A stretch of DNA of 23,932 nucleotides, from positions 1 to 23,932 of the forward strand of contig JBIIGI010000036.1 in the NCBI GenBank assembly GCA_044236545.1, in the 5' to 3' direction. How positions within the stretch are numbered: position 1 is the first letter of the stretch; each line of letters starts with the position of its first letter. Source of the stretch: UBA6821 sp044236545. GTDB taxonomy: Bacteria; Verrucomicrobiota; Verrucomicrobiia; Chthoniobacterales; UBA6821. Under the pieces are notes generated by a model that saw only the letters and a list, made by a program, of their open reading frames with translations, did not search any database and was not told where the DNA came from. Shown piece by piece: positions 15,893 through 23,932 of the stretch. A program made the translations under genes and the position numbers.

Positions 15893-16513
15893 CTATCGCG
15901 CCGTGAAGATCACCGCTCCGCCCTCCTCCCGGCGCTTCACCGCGACACCGAGAATCTCCCCGATCATGTGCTCTTCCATCGCGGCCGCGTCGGGATACCG
16001 CCTGAAGAGCGCGGCCAGGGGATTGTGAAACTCCCGGATTTCCCAACGTTCCCCCTGCAGCAGGGAACTCATCCTCCCATCCCTCTCGCGCAGGCGCACC
16101 AGGGCCAGGGCACGCTCCGTGGTTCCCCCGCCCGTGATCCTCTCGCGATAGGCCGCGGATTGGGATCGGAAGAACATGACGAGGAGTTTTTGCGGGGCCG
16201 TCGCGCCGAAGAGGCCGGCGGCTTCCTTCAGGATGCCAAGGCCGAGTTCCTCCTCCGACTCCGCGAAGAGCCGTTCTCCGGGTTCGGCCAACCTGTAAAG
16301 CATCAGGGGCCTTCCCCTCGTGGAGGGACGCCTCCAGGTGGTCAGATATCCCGCCGCGGTCAACGCGACGCAGTGGGCCTTCACGCCCATGTAACTCATC
16401 CCCAACTCGGCCGCGAGTTCCTTCACGCCGAGGCCCTCGCCGGAGCGCTTGATCAGCTCCAATACGGTAAGACGCGGACCTCGTCCCGCCCCCAGGATCA
16501 GGTTGGTCCTCAT
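15893..16513 (-). CDS. Winged-helix transcriptional regulator (SufR/COG2345-like)
   Basis: 206 residues. A winged helix-turn-helix fills about 13-75: LTVLELIKRSGEGLGVKELA, then ELGMSYMGVKAHCVALTAAGYL and the wing TRGRPLMLYRL. The rest (LFGATAPQKLLVMFF through FHNPLAALFRRYPDAAAMEEHMIGEILG) resembles the C-terminal domain of SufR-like regulators, but the Cys residues that hold an Fe-S cluster in that group are absent. The ATG at 16513 overlaps the exonuclease stop as ATGA, so translation is probably coupled. The longer open frame upstream is a shadow of the exonuclease 3' end. The target is unknown; the flavoprotein gene downstream or its own operon are candidates. Confidence 0.8.
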   Translation of the reverse strand: MRTNLILGAGRGPRLTVLELIKRSGEGLGVKELAAELGMSYMGVKAHCVALTAAGYLTTWRRPSTRGRPLMLYRLAEPGERLFAESEEELGLGILKEAAGLFGATAPQKLLVMFFRSQSAAYRERITGGGTTERALALVRLRERDGRMSSLLQGERWEIREFHNPLAALFRRYPDAAAMEEHMIGEILGVAVKRREEGGAVIFTAR

Positions 16514-17574
16514 CGGAAAAGCTCGCCTTGGGTGGGGGATGGAAGCTGGATGCCGGTGACTGGAGGCATCCTGGCGAGATCCTCCCCGCTCCCTCGGCCG
16601 CGTTGTTCCCTCCCGTGAACACCCGCCCCGTGATGACCGGTTTCGGGTACCCGTGCATCGGGAACACCGGTCGGCGAAGCCCCGCCGATCCCCCGTGCCT
16701 CGCGCTCCACCTCCGCGGTCAGGGATCGGAATTCGCATTTATTCAATGCCGAGATCAGCTCGGGGTAGCGCGGCGACACCTTCATCTCACTGATGGGAAG
16801 GGGGAGCGGAAGATCAAGGTCCAGGGCCACCATCTGCCTGTTCTGCTCGATCAGGCGCCGTGAAGCCTCGATCTTCTGACTCACCTTGGGGTCGAGGGAT
16901 GTCGATTCGAGGATTGCGGCGAGGGAACCGTATCGTGCGATCCACTTTGCCGCGGTCTTGCCACCCACTCCCGGGACCCCGGGGATATTGTCGGCGGAGT
17001 CGCCCGTGAGGGCCAGCACATCGGCGATGAGCGACGGTTTCACCCCCCATTTTGCAGTCACCTCGGGGACGCCGAGCAACTTGAATCCTCCGCCATCCCC
17101 GATGTCGGCCTTTGCCGTCGAGTAGATCGAGACACCATCCCGGACGAGTTGCAGGATATCCTTGTCGTTTGTCGCCACCACGCACTCGATCATCCCCCGG
17201 CGGGCTTCCTCGACATAGGAGGCGATCAGGTCGTCCGCCTCCGTGTTTTCCATGAAGAGACTGGCCACCCCGAGCAGCGGGACGATCCGTTGGATCGGCT
17301 CCTGCTGGACTTCCAGTTCATCGGGCATCTCGTCACGGTGCTGTTTGTAATCGGGCTGCAGTTGCGTTCGTCGCTCGGGGAGTCCCGCATCCCAGATCAC
17401 CGCGGCGTAATCGGGTTTCACGTCGGCGAGCATCCTGCGCAGCGCCTTCACGAATCCGAAGATCGCATTGGTCGGCTCCCCTCGGGAATTCGAGAGACCC
17501 CGGATCGCGAAGAACGAACGGTAGAGATAATAGTGCCCGTCGACCAGAAGCAGGCGTGTTGGGCGGGAGGACAT
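16510..17574 (-). CDS. Stand-alone 5'-3' exonuclease (PolA N-domain family)
   Basis: 354 residues; structure-specific flap/5'-3' nuclease domain as at the N terminus of DNA polymerase I, but with no polymerase domain. Metal ligands are visible in LLLVDGHYYLYRSF (D12), EADD (112-115), NDKD (about 136-139) and TGDSADNIPGVPG. GVPGVGGKTAAKWI is the helix-hairpin-helix and FRSL ends the domain at about residue 285. A low-complexity linker then leads to a C terminus of TQGELFR, which fits a QxxLF sliding-clamp motif. The role would be RNA primer or flap removal. The protein ends cleanly in a regulator gene with an ATGA overlap, and I see no polymerase remnants downstream. The nearest known parallels are stand-alone ExoIX-like proteins. 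It lies 98 bases after dxs. Confidence 0.9.
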   Translation of the reverse strand: MSSRPTRLLLVDGHYYLYRSFFAIRGLSNSRGEPTNAIFGFVKALRRMLADVKPDYAAVIWDAGLPERRTQLQPDYKQHRDEMPDELEVQQEPIQRIVPLLGVASLFMENTEADDLIASYVEEARRGMIECVVATNDKDILQLVRDGVSIYSTAKADIGDGGGFKLLGVPEVTAKWGVKPSLIADVLALTGDSADNIPGVPGVGGKTAAKWIARYGSLAAILESTSLDPKVSQKIEASRRLIEQNRQMVALDLDLPLPLPISEMKVSPRYPELISALNKCEFRSLTAEVEREARGIGGASPTGVPDARVPETGHHGAGVHGREQRGRGSGEDLARMPPVTGIQLPSPTQGELFR

Positions 17575-17657
17575 ACCCCGAAGTTAAAAGCGGTCCGATG
17601 AAAGGGGGAAGGGGAAAAGGCATCGGCGTGATGCCGGGCACATACCCCCACTGTTTC

Positions 17658-17688
17658 CAACGCCTCAACGCCTCAACGCCTCAACGCC
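17658..17688. repeat. Octamer tandem repeat at the dxs stop codon
   Basis: Three perfect CCTCAACG units (17663-17686) with partial units on both sides give nearly four copies. On the minus strand the repeat encodes the last residues ALRR and the stop of dxs. Loss or gain of a unit leaves this reading unchanged as long as two remain. Confidence 0.85.
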
Positions 17689-19574
17689 CCGGCAGTTCCC
17701 GATATCGGTTCATATGCCTCAAGGATTCGCCGTGCGGCCACCTCCGCCGTCATGCCGTATTTCTCGCGGAGGATTGGAACGGATCCGTGCTCGATGAACT
17801 GATCGGGCCATCCCACCCTCACCAGCGGGGTGGTGATGCCGGCATCCGAGAGATGCTCGGCAACCGCGGAACCGAATCCTCCGGTCACGGCATGATCCTC
17901 CATGGTGCAGAGAACCTTGGCGCCACGGGCAAAGAACTCAATCGTTCCGGTGTCGAGGGGTTTGATCCACCGTGGATTGATCACCGCGGCCCTGATGCCC
18001 CGGCGCTCGAGGAGATCGGCGGTTTCAAGGGCCACCTGGCAGAAATTGCCCAATCCGAAGAGGGCCACGTCGGCGCCGTGGCGGATCACCTCGGCCTTCC
18101 CGATTTCCATCAGTCGCGGGGATGTCTTGGGAACGGCTCCGGTGCCTGCACCCCGGGGATAGCGGATCGCGATGGGCCCTTCATGATGGTTGGCCATGGT
18201 CCAGAGCATGTCGACGAACTCTTCCTCATCCCTGGGTTGCATCGCGACGATGCCGGGAATGGAACGGAGATAGGCGATGTCGAAGAGGCCGTGGTGGGTC
18301 GGGCCATCATCGCCCGAGAGGCCGGCCCGGTCCATGCAGAGGGCGACATTGAGGTTCTGGAGCGCGATGTCGTGGACGATCATGTCGAAGGCGCGCTGCA
18401 TGAAGGTCGAATAAATCGCCAGAAAGGGCTTCATCCCGCGCGTCGCCATGCCGGCGGCGAAGAGGGCGGCATGCTCCTCGGCGATCCCGACATCATGAAA
18501 GCGGTCCCGGTGCCTGGCGGCAAACTGGTTGAGCCCCGTCCCGTTGGGCATCGCCGCGGTGATGGCGACGATCTTTCGGTTGTGATCGGCGAAATCGGCA
18601 AGCGTCTTCCCGAAGATCTCGGAGTAGGTGGGGGCCGACGCGGCGGCGGTCTCACCGGTGTCGCGTCGGTATTTGCCCAGGCCGTGGAACTTGTCGGGTT
18701 TGGCCAGTGCCGGAGCGTATCCCTTGCCCTTCTTGGTCAGGATATGGAGGATGACCGGCTCATTCTGGGTCTTGAGGAACTCGAAGGTGCGGATCAGGAG
18801 AGGGATGTCATGCCCGTCGATCGGACCGTAATAGCGCAGGCCAAGGTCCTCGAAGATCACGCCGGGGAGCAGGATCTGCTTCACGCCCGCCTCGATCTTG
18901 TGGGCGAGATGACGCGCGGTCTTGCCCCCGATCCACTCGACGAACTTCGCGGCCTGCTCGTGCAGATGGGCGTAGGCCGGACTGGTGGCGATGCGGTTGA
19001 GGTGCGCGGCAATGGCCCCGGTGTTCCTAGCGATCGACCACTCGTTGTCATTGAGTACCACGATGAATTTCCGCGTGGTCTCGGCGACATTGTTGAGCGC
19101 CTCGTAACTCACGCCGCAGGTGAAGGCCGCGTCACCGGCCACGGCGACGACATGCTCGCTCCCCCCGTTCATGTCGCGCGCGGCGGCCATCCCCAGCGCC
19201 GCCGAAAGGGCGGTGCCGGCATGACCCGCTCCGTAGCAGTCGTGCTCGCTCTCGGTGCGCAACAGGAACCCGTTGAGTCCGCCATGCTGGCGCATCGTCG
19301 CAAGACGTTCACGGCGACCCGTCAGGATCTTGTGGATGTAGCCCTGGTGGCTGACATCGAAGAGGATCCGGTCCGCGGGGGTCTCGAAGACGCGGTGCAG
19401 GGCTATGGTGAGTTCGACCACCCCGAGATTTGGACCGAGATGTCCACCTGTCTCGGCAAGCGTGGCGATGAGTTCCTCGCGGATCTCAAGCGCAAGGCGG
19501 GGGAGATCCTTTTCGGGAAGCTTCCTGAGATCGTCGGGCGAGTTGATCCCGTCGAGCAGTCGGAGGGAACTCAC
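17673..19574 (-). CDS. dxs: 1-deoxy-D-xylulose-5-phosphate synthase
   Basis: 633 residues; thiamine-diphosphate enzyme joining pyruvate and glyceraldehyde 3-phosphate, the first step of the MEP isoprenoid pathway. Seen are TGGHLGPNLGVVEL (H45), DVSHQGYIHKILTGR, SESEHD-type loop (TESEHDCYGAGHA), the cofactor motif GDAAFTCGVSYEALNN (147-162), DVGIAEEHA with the catalytic Glu, and GDDGPTHHGLFD. The cofactor motif has GDA where GDG is usual. The start is GTG 19574, whose GTGA overlaps the xseB stop; this gives the proper family N terminus. The xseB-dxs order is a common bacterial arrangement. The 3' end runs into an octamer repeat. Confidence 0.96.
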   Translation of the reverse strand: MSSLRLLDGINSPDDLRKLPEKDLPRLALEIREELIATLAETGGHLGPNLGVVELTIALHRVFETPADRILFDVSHQGYIHKILTGRRERLATMRQHGGLNGFLLRTESEHDCYGAGHAGTALSAALGMAAARDMNGGSEHVVAVAGDAAFTCGVSYEALNNVAETTRKFIVVLNDNEWSIARNTGAIAAHLNRIATSPAYAHLHEQAAKFVEWIGGKTARHLAHKIEAGVKQILLPGVIFEDLGLRYYGPIDGHDIPLLIRTFEFLKTQNEPVILHILTKKGKGYAPALAKPDKFHGLGKYRRDTGETAAASAPTYSEIFGKTLADFADHNRKIVAITAAMPNGTGLNQFAARHRDRFHDVGIAEEHAALFAAGMATRGMKPFLAIYSTFMQRAFDMIVHDIALQNLNVALCMDRAGLSGDDGPTHHGLFDIAYLRSIPGIVAMQPRDEEEFVDMLWTMANHHEGPIAIRYPRGAGTGAVPKTSPRLMEIGKAEVIRHGADVALFGLGNFCQVALETADLLERRGIRAAVINPRWIKPLDTGTIEFFARGAKVLCTMEDHAVTGGFGSAVAEHLSDAGITTPLVRVGWPDQFIEHGSVPILREKYGMTAEVAARRILEAYEPISGTAGALRR

Positions 19575-19825
19575 GATTCGGGGAAGGGTTCAAGCGAGGC
19601 GGCGCCCCGGTTGGTGCGCGTGATGATCTCGATGCGCCTCTCGGCCGCGTCGAGTTTTTCCCGGCAGATCCCGAGCAGGGCCATCCCCTCCTCGTAGCGC
19701 TCGATCAGCGTCTCGAGCGCGGGGGGATTCCTCTCGATCTCCTCCACGATCGCCTCAAGACGTCCGAGCGAGGATTCGATCGACGCGGCTTCGGGGGAAG
19801 CGGCTTTGGAGGACGAGGCCGTCAT
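19571..19825 (-). CDS. xseB: Exodeoxyribonuclease VII small subunit
   Basis: 84 residues. The core SSLGRLEAIVEEIERNPPAL followed by LIERYEEGMALLGICREKLDAAERRIEII is the two-helix coiled-coil of XseB, with the typical length. XseB binds the catalytic XseA, which is not in this window; the complex degrades single-stranded DNA. The stop overlaps the GTG of dxs by 4 bases, and the start is only 5 bases after the glycosyltransferase stop, so expression is operonic. The region before ATG lacks a Shine-Dalgarno. Confidence 0.94.
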   Translation of the reverse strand: MTASSSKAASPEAASIESSLGRLEAIVEEIERNPPALETLIERYEEGMALLGICREKLDAAERRIEIITRTNRGAASLEPFPES

Positions 19826-19830
19826 GAAGG

Positions 19831-21540
19831 TTATTTATCCGCCTTGGCCGACCAGCGGGGGGTGTCGGAGTAGATCACGCACTCGCCGTCGATCGGGAGG
19901 GGGGTGAAGCTTTTCAAGAGAAAGTTATTCAGATTGGCGGTCCTCATGATGAGCGGCCCCCACTCCTTGGAGGGCCCCTTGATGATGGAGAGGAACTCCT
20001 GGCGGCCAGACACCGGTGTCAGATAGAGCCCGACGATGGGGGTTCCCAGGGTTCCGTAGTCGGAGATCTCGTTGAAGGCGCGGAGGGTCTCCGGGAGCAG
20101 GAGGCACTTGCGGTTGGCATACCAGGCAACCGCCCATGGCATATCGGAACAGAGGAGTTCCTGAGGCTTGTACCATGTTTGTAACACCGCAATGAACGGG
20201 GGCACATAAGGGGGCCATTGGATCCTGCTCGTCCCGCCGATGATGATGGTGATGAGCATCGGTGTGCCGGCAAGCAGGAAGACCGCGGAGAGGAAGGCAA
20301 TGCGTAGCGGCTTGAAACTGATGTTGAGCCTGTTCCAGAGAACCAGCAGGAATGCCGCGCCGTAGAGGAGGAAAAGCGGCAGGAAGACCACATGGAGTTG
20401 ATTGCCAGAGATGACTTCCTTCACGCCGAAAAGGGCCATCCCCAATGTGGCTCCAGTCCACATAAGCACCACGGACCAGCGCCAGAGGGAGGTGGCGGGA
20501 TTGCGGAACGGGTGGAGAACGGAGGTCAGGAAGAAGACCGCCACGATGTTGATGCCGAGGTACTCCCAAAGATGCGCCGCCTGATCCAGAATACTGTTCC
20601 GGAGTTTGCTGGCCATCCCGGCGCCCAAGTTGATCTCAGTGCTGACGCCCCTCATCAAGGAACTCTCGGTAACGCCGGACCCGGCGAGCGCCACATAGCT
20701 GGAAAGCCCCAGCGGATTTCCGCAGACCATGTAGTTACGGAACAACCACGGAAAGACGCAGAGCAGGTAGACGGCCAACGGGATCAGGATGGCCGGAACC
20801 CGGGATTGGAAGCCGAAGTAACAGAAGAGAAGGAATCCGGGGAGCAGGAAAGCGGTGACGCCATGGGTGAGCGACATGAGCCCCAACCCCAGTCCGGCTG
20901 CGGCAAGCCAGAGCAGGGTTGGAAGGGATTTCTCCTCCTCGTCCGACTGACGTGCCTTGAGGGCGGATAGGGTGACAAGTCCCAGCAGCAGGATCAGCAG
21001 TTGCTGCGGAAGTCCCGAGATGGCGTACTGCCACATCAGGTCGGTGACCAGAAGCAGCCCCGCCGCCAGCAGGGCAACGGTCCTGTCAAACAGCCTGAGC
21101 CCCGCAAAGTACCAGACAAGGACCGAAGCCAGGAGAAGGAAAATACCCAGGAAGGCGATCGCGCGGTCGCCCGTGCCGATCATCTCGGAGACATCCATTG
21201 TGAGTCGCTTTTTGACCGGAAAAAGGGCTGCCGCCTCCAGGATCGGATGGAGCGGAGCATGGGTGAAATCAGGAAATCCTCCCGAGGGAATCTCCTTTTC
21301 CGCGCCTTTGAGCTGGCTGATGGCCAGGGGGCGGATGTAGCGGGTGGAGAACCCCTCGCCCGAGACCAGGGAGCGGGCGATCTGGGCCTGATCCATCGCC
21401 TGCTCGGTGCCAAGCCCCTTGAACTGATAAAGGAAATAGAGGACGCAGAGACCGGCCAGGATCACCGCGATCATTCCGATCTTGATGAACCGACCCAGCT
21501 TTCCCGAGTCGATGTCGCGAAGAACTGCCTGAAGAGCCAT
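19831..21540 (-). CDS. GT-C family membrane glycosyltransferase
   Basis: 569 residues. After a short cytoplasmic N terminus and one membrane helix (about 17-37) comes a first extracytoplasmic loop with GTEQAMDQAQIARSLVSGEG and later FTHAPLHPILEA. This acidic loop pattern is typical of polyprenyl-phosphate-sugar dependent GT39/GT83-like transferases (PMT/ArnT type). Eight or more further membrane segments and a soluble C-terminal part of about 130 residues follow. The likely role is transfer of a sugar from a lipid carrier to protein, lipid or polysaccharide outside the membrane; donor and acceptor are unknown. ATG 21540 (MALQAVLRDIDSGK) is chosen over an upstream frame that overlaps the response regulator. 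It starts 4 bases after that gene's stop, so the two are cotranscribed. Confidence 0.8.
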   Translation of the reverse strand: MALQAVLRDIDSGKLGRFIKIGMIAVILAGLCVLYFLYQFKGLGTEQAMDQAQIARSLVSGEGFSTRYIRPLAISQLKGAEKEIPSGGFPDFTHAPLHPILEAAALFPVKKRLTMDVSEMIGTGDRAIAFLGIFLLLASVLVWYFAGLRLFDRTVALLAAGLLLVTDLMWQYAISGLPQQLLILLLGLVTLSALKARQSDEEEKSLPTLLWLAAAGLGLGLMSLTHGVTAFLLPGFLLFCYFGFQSRVPAILIPLAVYLLCVFPWLFRNYMVCGNPLGLSSYVALAGSGVTESSLMRGVSTEINLGAGMASKLRNSILDQAAHLWEYLGINIVAVFFLTSVLHPFRNPATSLWRWSVVLMWTGATLGMALFGVKEVISGNQLHVVFLPLFLLYGAAFLLVLWNRLNISFKPLRIAFLSAVFLLAGTPMLITIIIGGTSRIQWPPYVPPFIAVLQTWYKPQELLCSDMPWAVAWYANRKCLLLPETLRAFNEISDYGTLGTPIVGLYLTPVSGRQEFLSIIKGPSKEWGPLIMRTANLNNFLLKSFTPLPIDGECVIYSDTPRWSAKADK

Positions 21541-21544
21541 AGGT

Positions 21545-22894
<1,350 letters not shown>

Positions 22895-22947
22895 CCCGGT
22901 AGCGACAGGATGGCTCAACTTACACGCGGACGCCAACTTTTCTCTTA

Positions 22948-23808
22948 TCAGACCGATCCGAAGGATGAAATCAACTGAGGCAATGCGTCCCGGTAGCTGG
23001 GGAATTGGGGGCGCCATCCCGTTCCACGCAACGCCGCATTGGCGACCCTCTTGGAGGTCCAACCCCTCTTCCTGTTCATGTCGGCAGGGCCTTCCGGGGG
23101 GAGGTGCTTGTTGAAAAAACCGGCCATCCATCCGTAAACCTCGCGCTGCGTTGCCGGCGTGTCGTCGGAGACATTGAAGAGACCGGCCTCCGTGCCGGGT
23201 TCGCCGAGGTGAACAAGGGCTGAAGCTGCGTCATCCCGGTGGATCTGGTTAATCCAACGATGCCCCCCCTCTTCCAGCACCGCCTCTCCGGTAAGGAACT
23301 TCCTGAGGAGCACCGAACGCCCCGGACCATAGATTCCGGAGAGCCTCGCCACGCTTCCTCCGGCGGCAAGGGCGATCTCCTCGGCCTCCAGCAGGATGCG
23401 GCCCGTCTCCCGGTCTGGCCGGGCCGTTGACTCCTCACTGACCCAGGATCCGTCGGTCTGTCCGTAGACCGATGTGCTGCTGACAAAGACCAGCCTCCCT
23501 GGGCTCCATGACTCCAGCACGCGGCGCAACCCCTCGAGGTAGACGGCGGCGTAGGTCTCGGCACCGCCCCGCCCGGAACTGACCGCATAAACGGCAAGAG
23601 GAACCCCGTGCAGGCGCTCTCCCAGGGCATCCACCATACCGGGATCAGTGACATCGCAGGCGGCCGAAGCGAATGGACGACCGGACAGCGCATCCAGTGA
23701 AGCGGGGCTCCTGACCAGACCCAGCACACGCCTGCCACGCGCCGAAAAAAGTTCGGCTGCGGCCTCCCCGAGGAAGCCGCAGCCGATGATAAGAACTTCT
23801 GGATTCAC
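22948..23808 (-). CDS. Atypical SDR / NAD-dependent epimerase-like protein
   Basis: 286 residues with a Rossmann fold. VLIIGCGFLGEAAAELF (G9-x-G11-x2-G14) binds NAD(P), LVFVSSTSVYGQTDG is the central strand with the Ser and Tyr of extended SDRs, and GGSVARLSGIYGPGRS, HRDDAASALVHL and GLFNVSDD are typical later elements. The YxxxK catalytic pair seems missing: the expected site reads TGRILLEAEE. That places it with atypical SDRs (YeeZ-like), often of unknown substrate. The start is GTG 23808, 16 bases after rpsU. A near-palindrome CACTCCGTGGAGTG (23806-23819) covers the start region. It is probably cotranscribed with rpsU. Confidence 0.85.
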   Translation of the reverse strand: MNPEVLIIGCGFLGEAAAELFSARGRRVLGLVRSPASLDALSGRPFASAACDVTDPGMVDALGERLHGVPLAVYAVSSGRGGAETYAAVYLEGLRRVLESWSPGRLVFVSSTSVYGQTDGSWVSEESTARPDRETGRILLEAEEIALAAGGSVARLSGIYGPGRSVLLRKFLTGEAVLEEGGHRWINQIHRDDAASALVHLGEPGTEAGLFNVSDDTPATQREVYGWMAGFFNKHLPPEGPADMNRKRGWTSKRVANAALRGTGWRPQFPSYRDALPQLISSFGSV

Positions 23809-23824
23809 TCCGTGGAGTGGAAAA

Positions 23825-23932
23825 TCAGTTCAGGACAAAGCGTACTTTGGCCTTAGCGCGCTTCGCGTTGGCCTTGGCCTTGCGCTTCGTGCGCTGGGTC
23901 GGGGTCTCGAAGGCACGAAGACGACGCACCTC
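23825..23932 (-). CDS. rpsU: Ribosomal protein bS21, C-terminal part (cut by window edge)
   Basis: The last 35 codons and stop of a very basic protein are present: EVRRLRAFETPTQRTKRKAK then ANAKRAKAKVRFVLN. VRR-x-R-x-F-E-x-P-T-x-R-x-KR is the conserved core of S21, which sits by the 3' end of 16S rRNA near the anti-Shine-Dalgarno. The C terminus RFVLN differs from the proteobacterial form. The N-terminal half lies outside the window. The epimerase gene follows after 16 bases. Confidence 0.88.
   Translation of the reverse strand, partial: EVRRLRAFETPTQRTKRKAKANAKRAKAKVRFVLN

Noticed and set aside
17658..17688. Phase variation of dxs by the octamer repeat
   Set aside because: The stop codon lies in the second unit as read from dxs, so gain or loss of one unit does not change the reading frame or the stop while two units remain.
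17556..19697. Plus-strand open frame of 713 codons
   Set aside because: It lies antisense to dxs and xseB, which have complete family motifs. Long antisense frames are expected in G/C-rich coding DNA. The same applies to 11378-13057, 9116-10243 and 14435-15547.
22895..23131. 79-codon N-terminal extension of the response regulator
   Set aside because: It crosses the gap and overlaps the epimerase 3' end. The receiver domain starts cleanly at MKKTVLIVDDE (22894).

Overview
The window (about 60% G+C by eye) looks like a chromosomal segment of an uncultured-type member of the PVC superphylum, most likely Verrucomicrobiota. This is an inference. It rests on a TIGR02597-type exported protein (a family I know mainly from Verrucomicrobia), an anaerobic sulfatase/maturase pair, divergent housekeeping enzymes (IMP dehydrogenase, DXS), and the near absence of Shine-Dalgarno sequences in front of confident genes. 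No phage genes, transposases, CRISPR arrays or rRNA were seen.

Left part (1-5858). After the tail of a plus-strand gene (3-68) comes a broken chimera on the minus strand (246-962). It is the 5' part of a kup potassium-transporter gene joined to the last 97 codons of guaB. The guaB part is a 292-bp direct repeat of the 3' end of the intact guaB at 5859-6150, about 96% identical and without gaps. Between the two repeat copies sits a sulfatase module: an anaerobic sulfatase-maturating radical SAM enzyme (minus), a divergent Tat-exported Cys-type sulfatase (plus), and a secreted TIGR02597-like protein (plus) ending in a hairpin terminator.

Middle part (5859-14375). Minus-strand genes read fabF, an exported FKBP isomerase, leuB, kup, an HXXEE membrane protein and guaB. 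These serve fatty acid elongation, leucine synthesis, K+ uptake and GMP synthesis. The chimera keeps the kup-to-guaB order, so it is probably the remnant of a second copy of that block. A small DUF4870 membrane protein and tRNA-Cys(GCA) lie on the plus strand at 13392-14227.

Right part (14375-23932). All genes are on the minus strand. Reading in the transcription direction: rpsU (cut by the window edge), an atypical SDR/epimerase, an NtrC-type sigma-54 response regulator, a GT-C type membrane glycosyltransferase, xseB, dxs, a stand-alone 5'-3' exonuclease, a winged-helix regulator, and a dihydrolipoamide dehydrogenase-type flavoenzyme. Several junctions overlap by 4 bases (xseB/dxs, exonuclease/regulator) or are only a few bases apart (response regulator/glycosyltransferase/xseB), so much of this run is probably one or two operons.

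I see no single obviously new multi-gene defence or secretion system. The most unusual points are the chimeric kup'/'guaB remnant with wobble-only divergence, the sulfatase module between the repeat copies, and the stand-alone exonuclease ending in a possible sliding-clamp motif.
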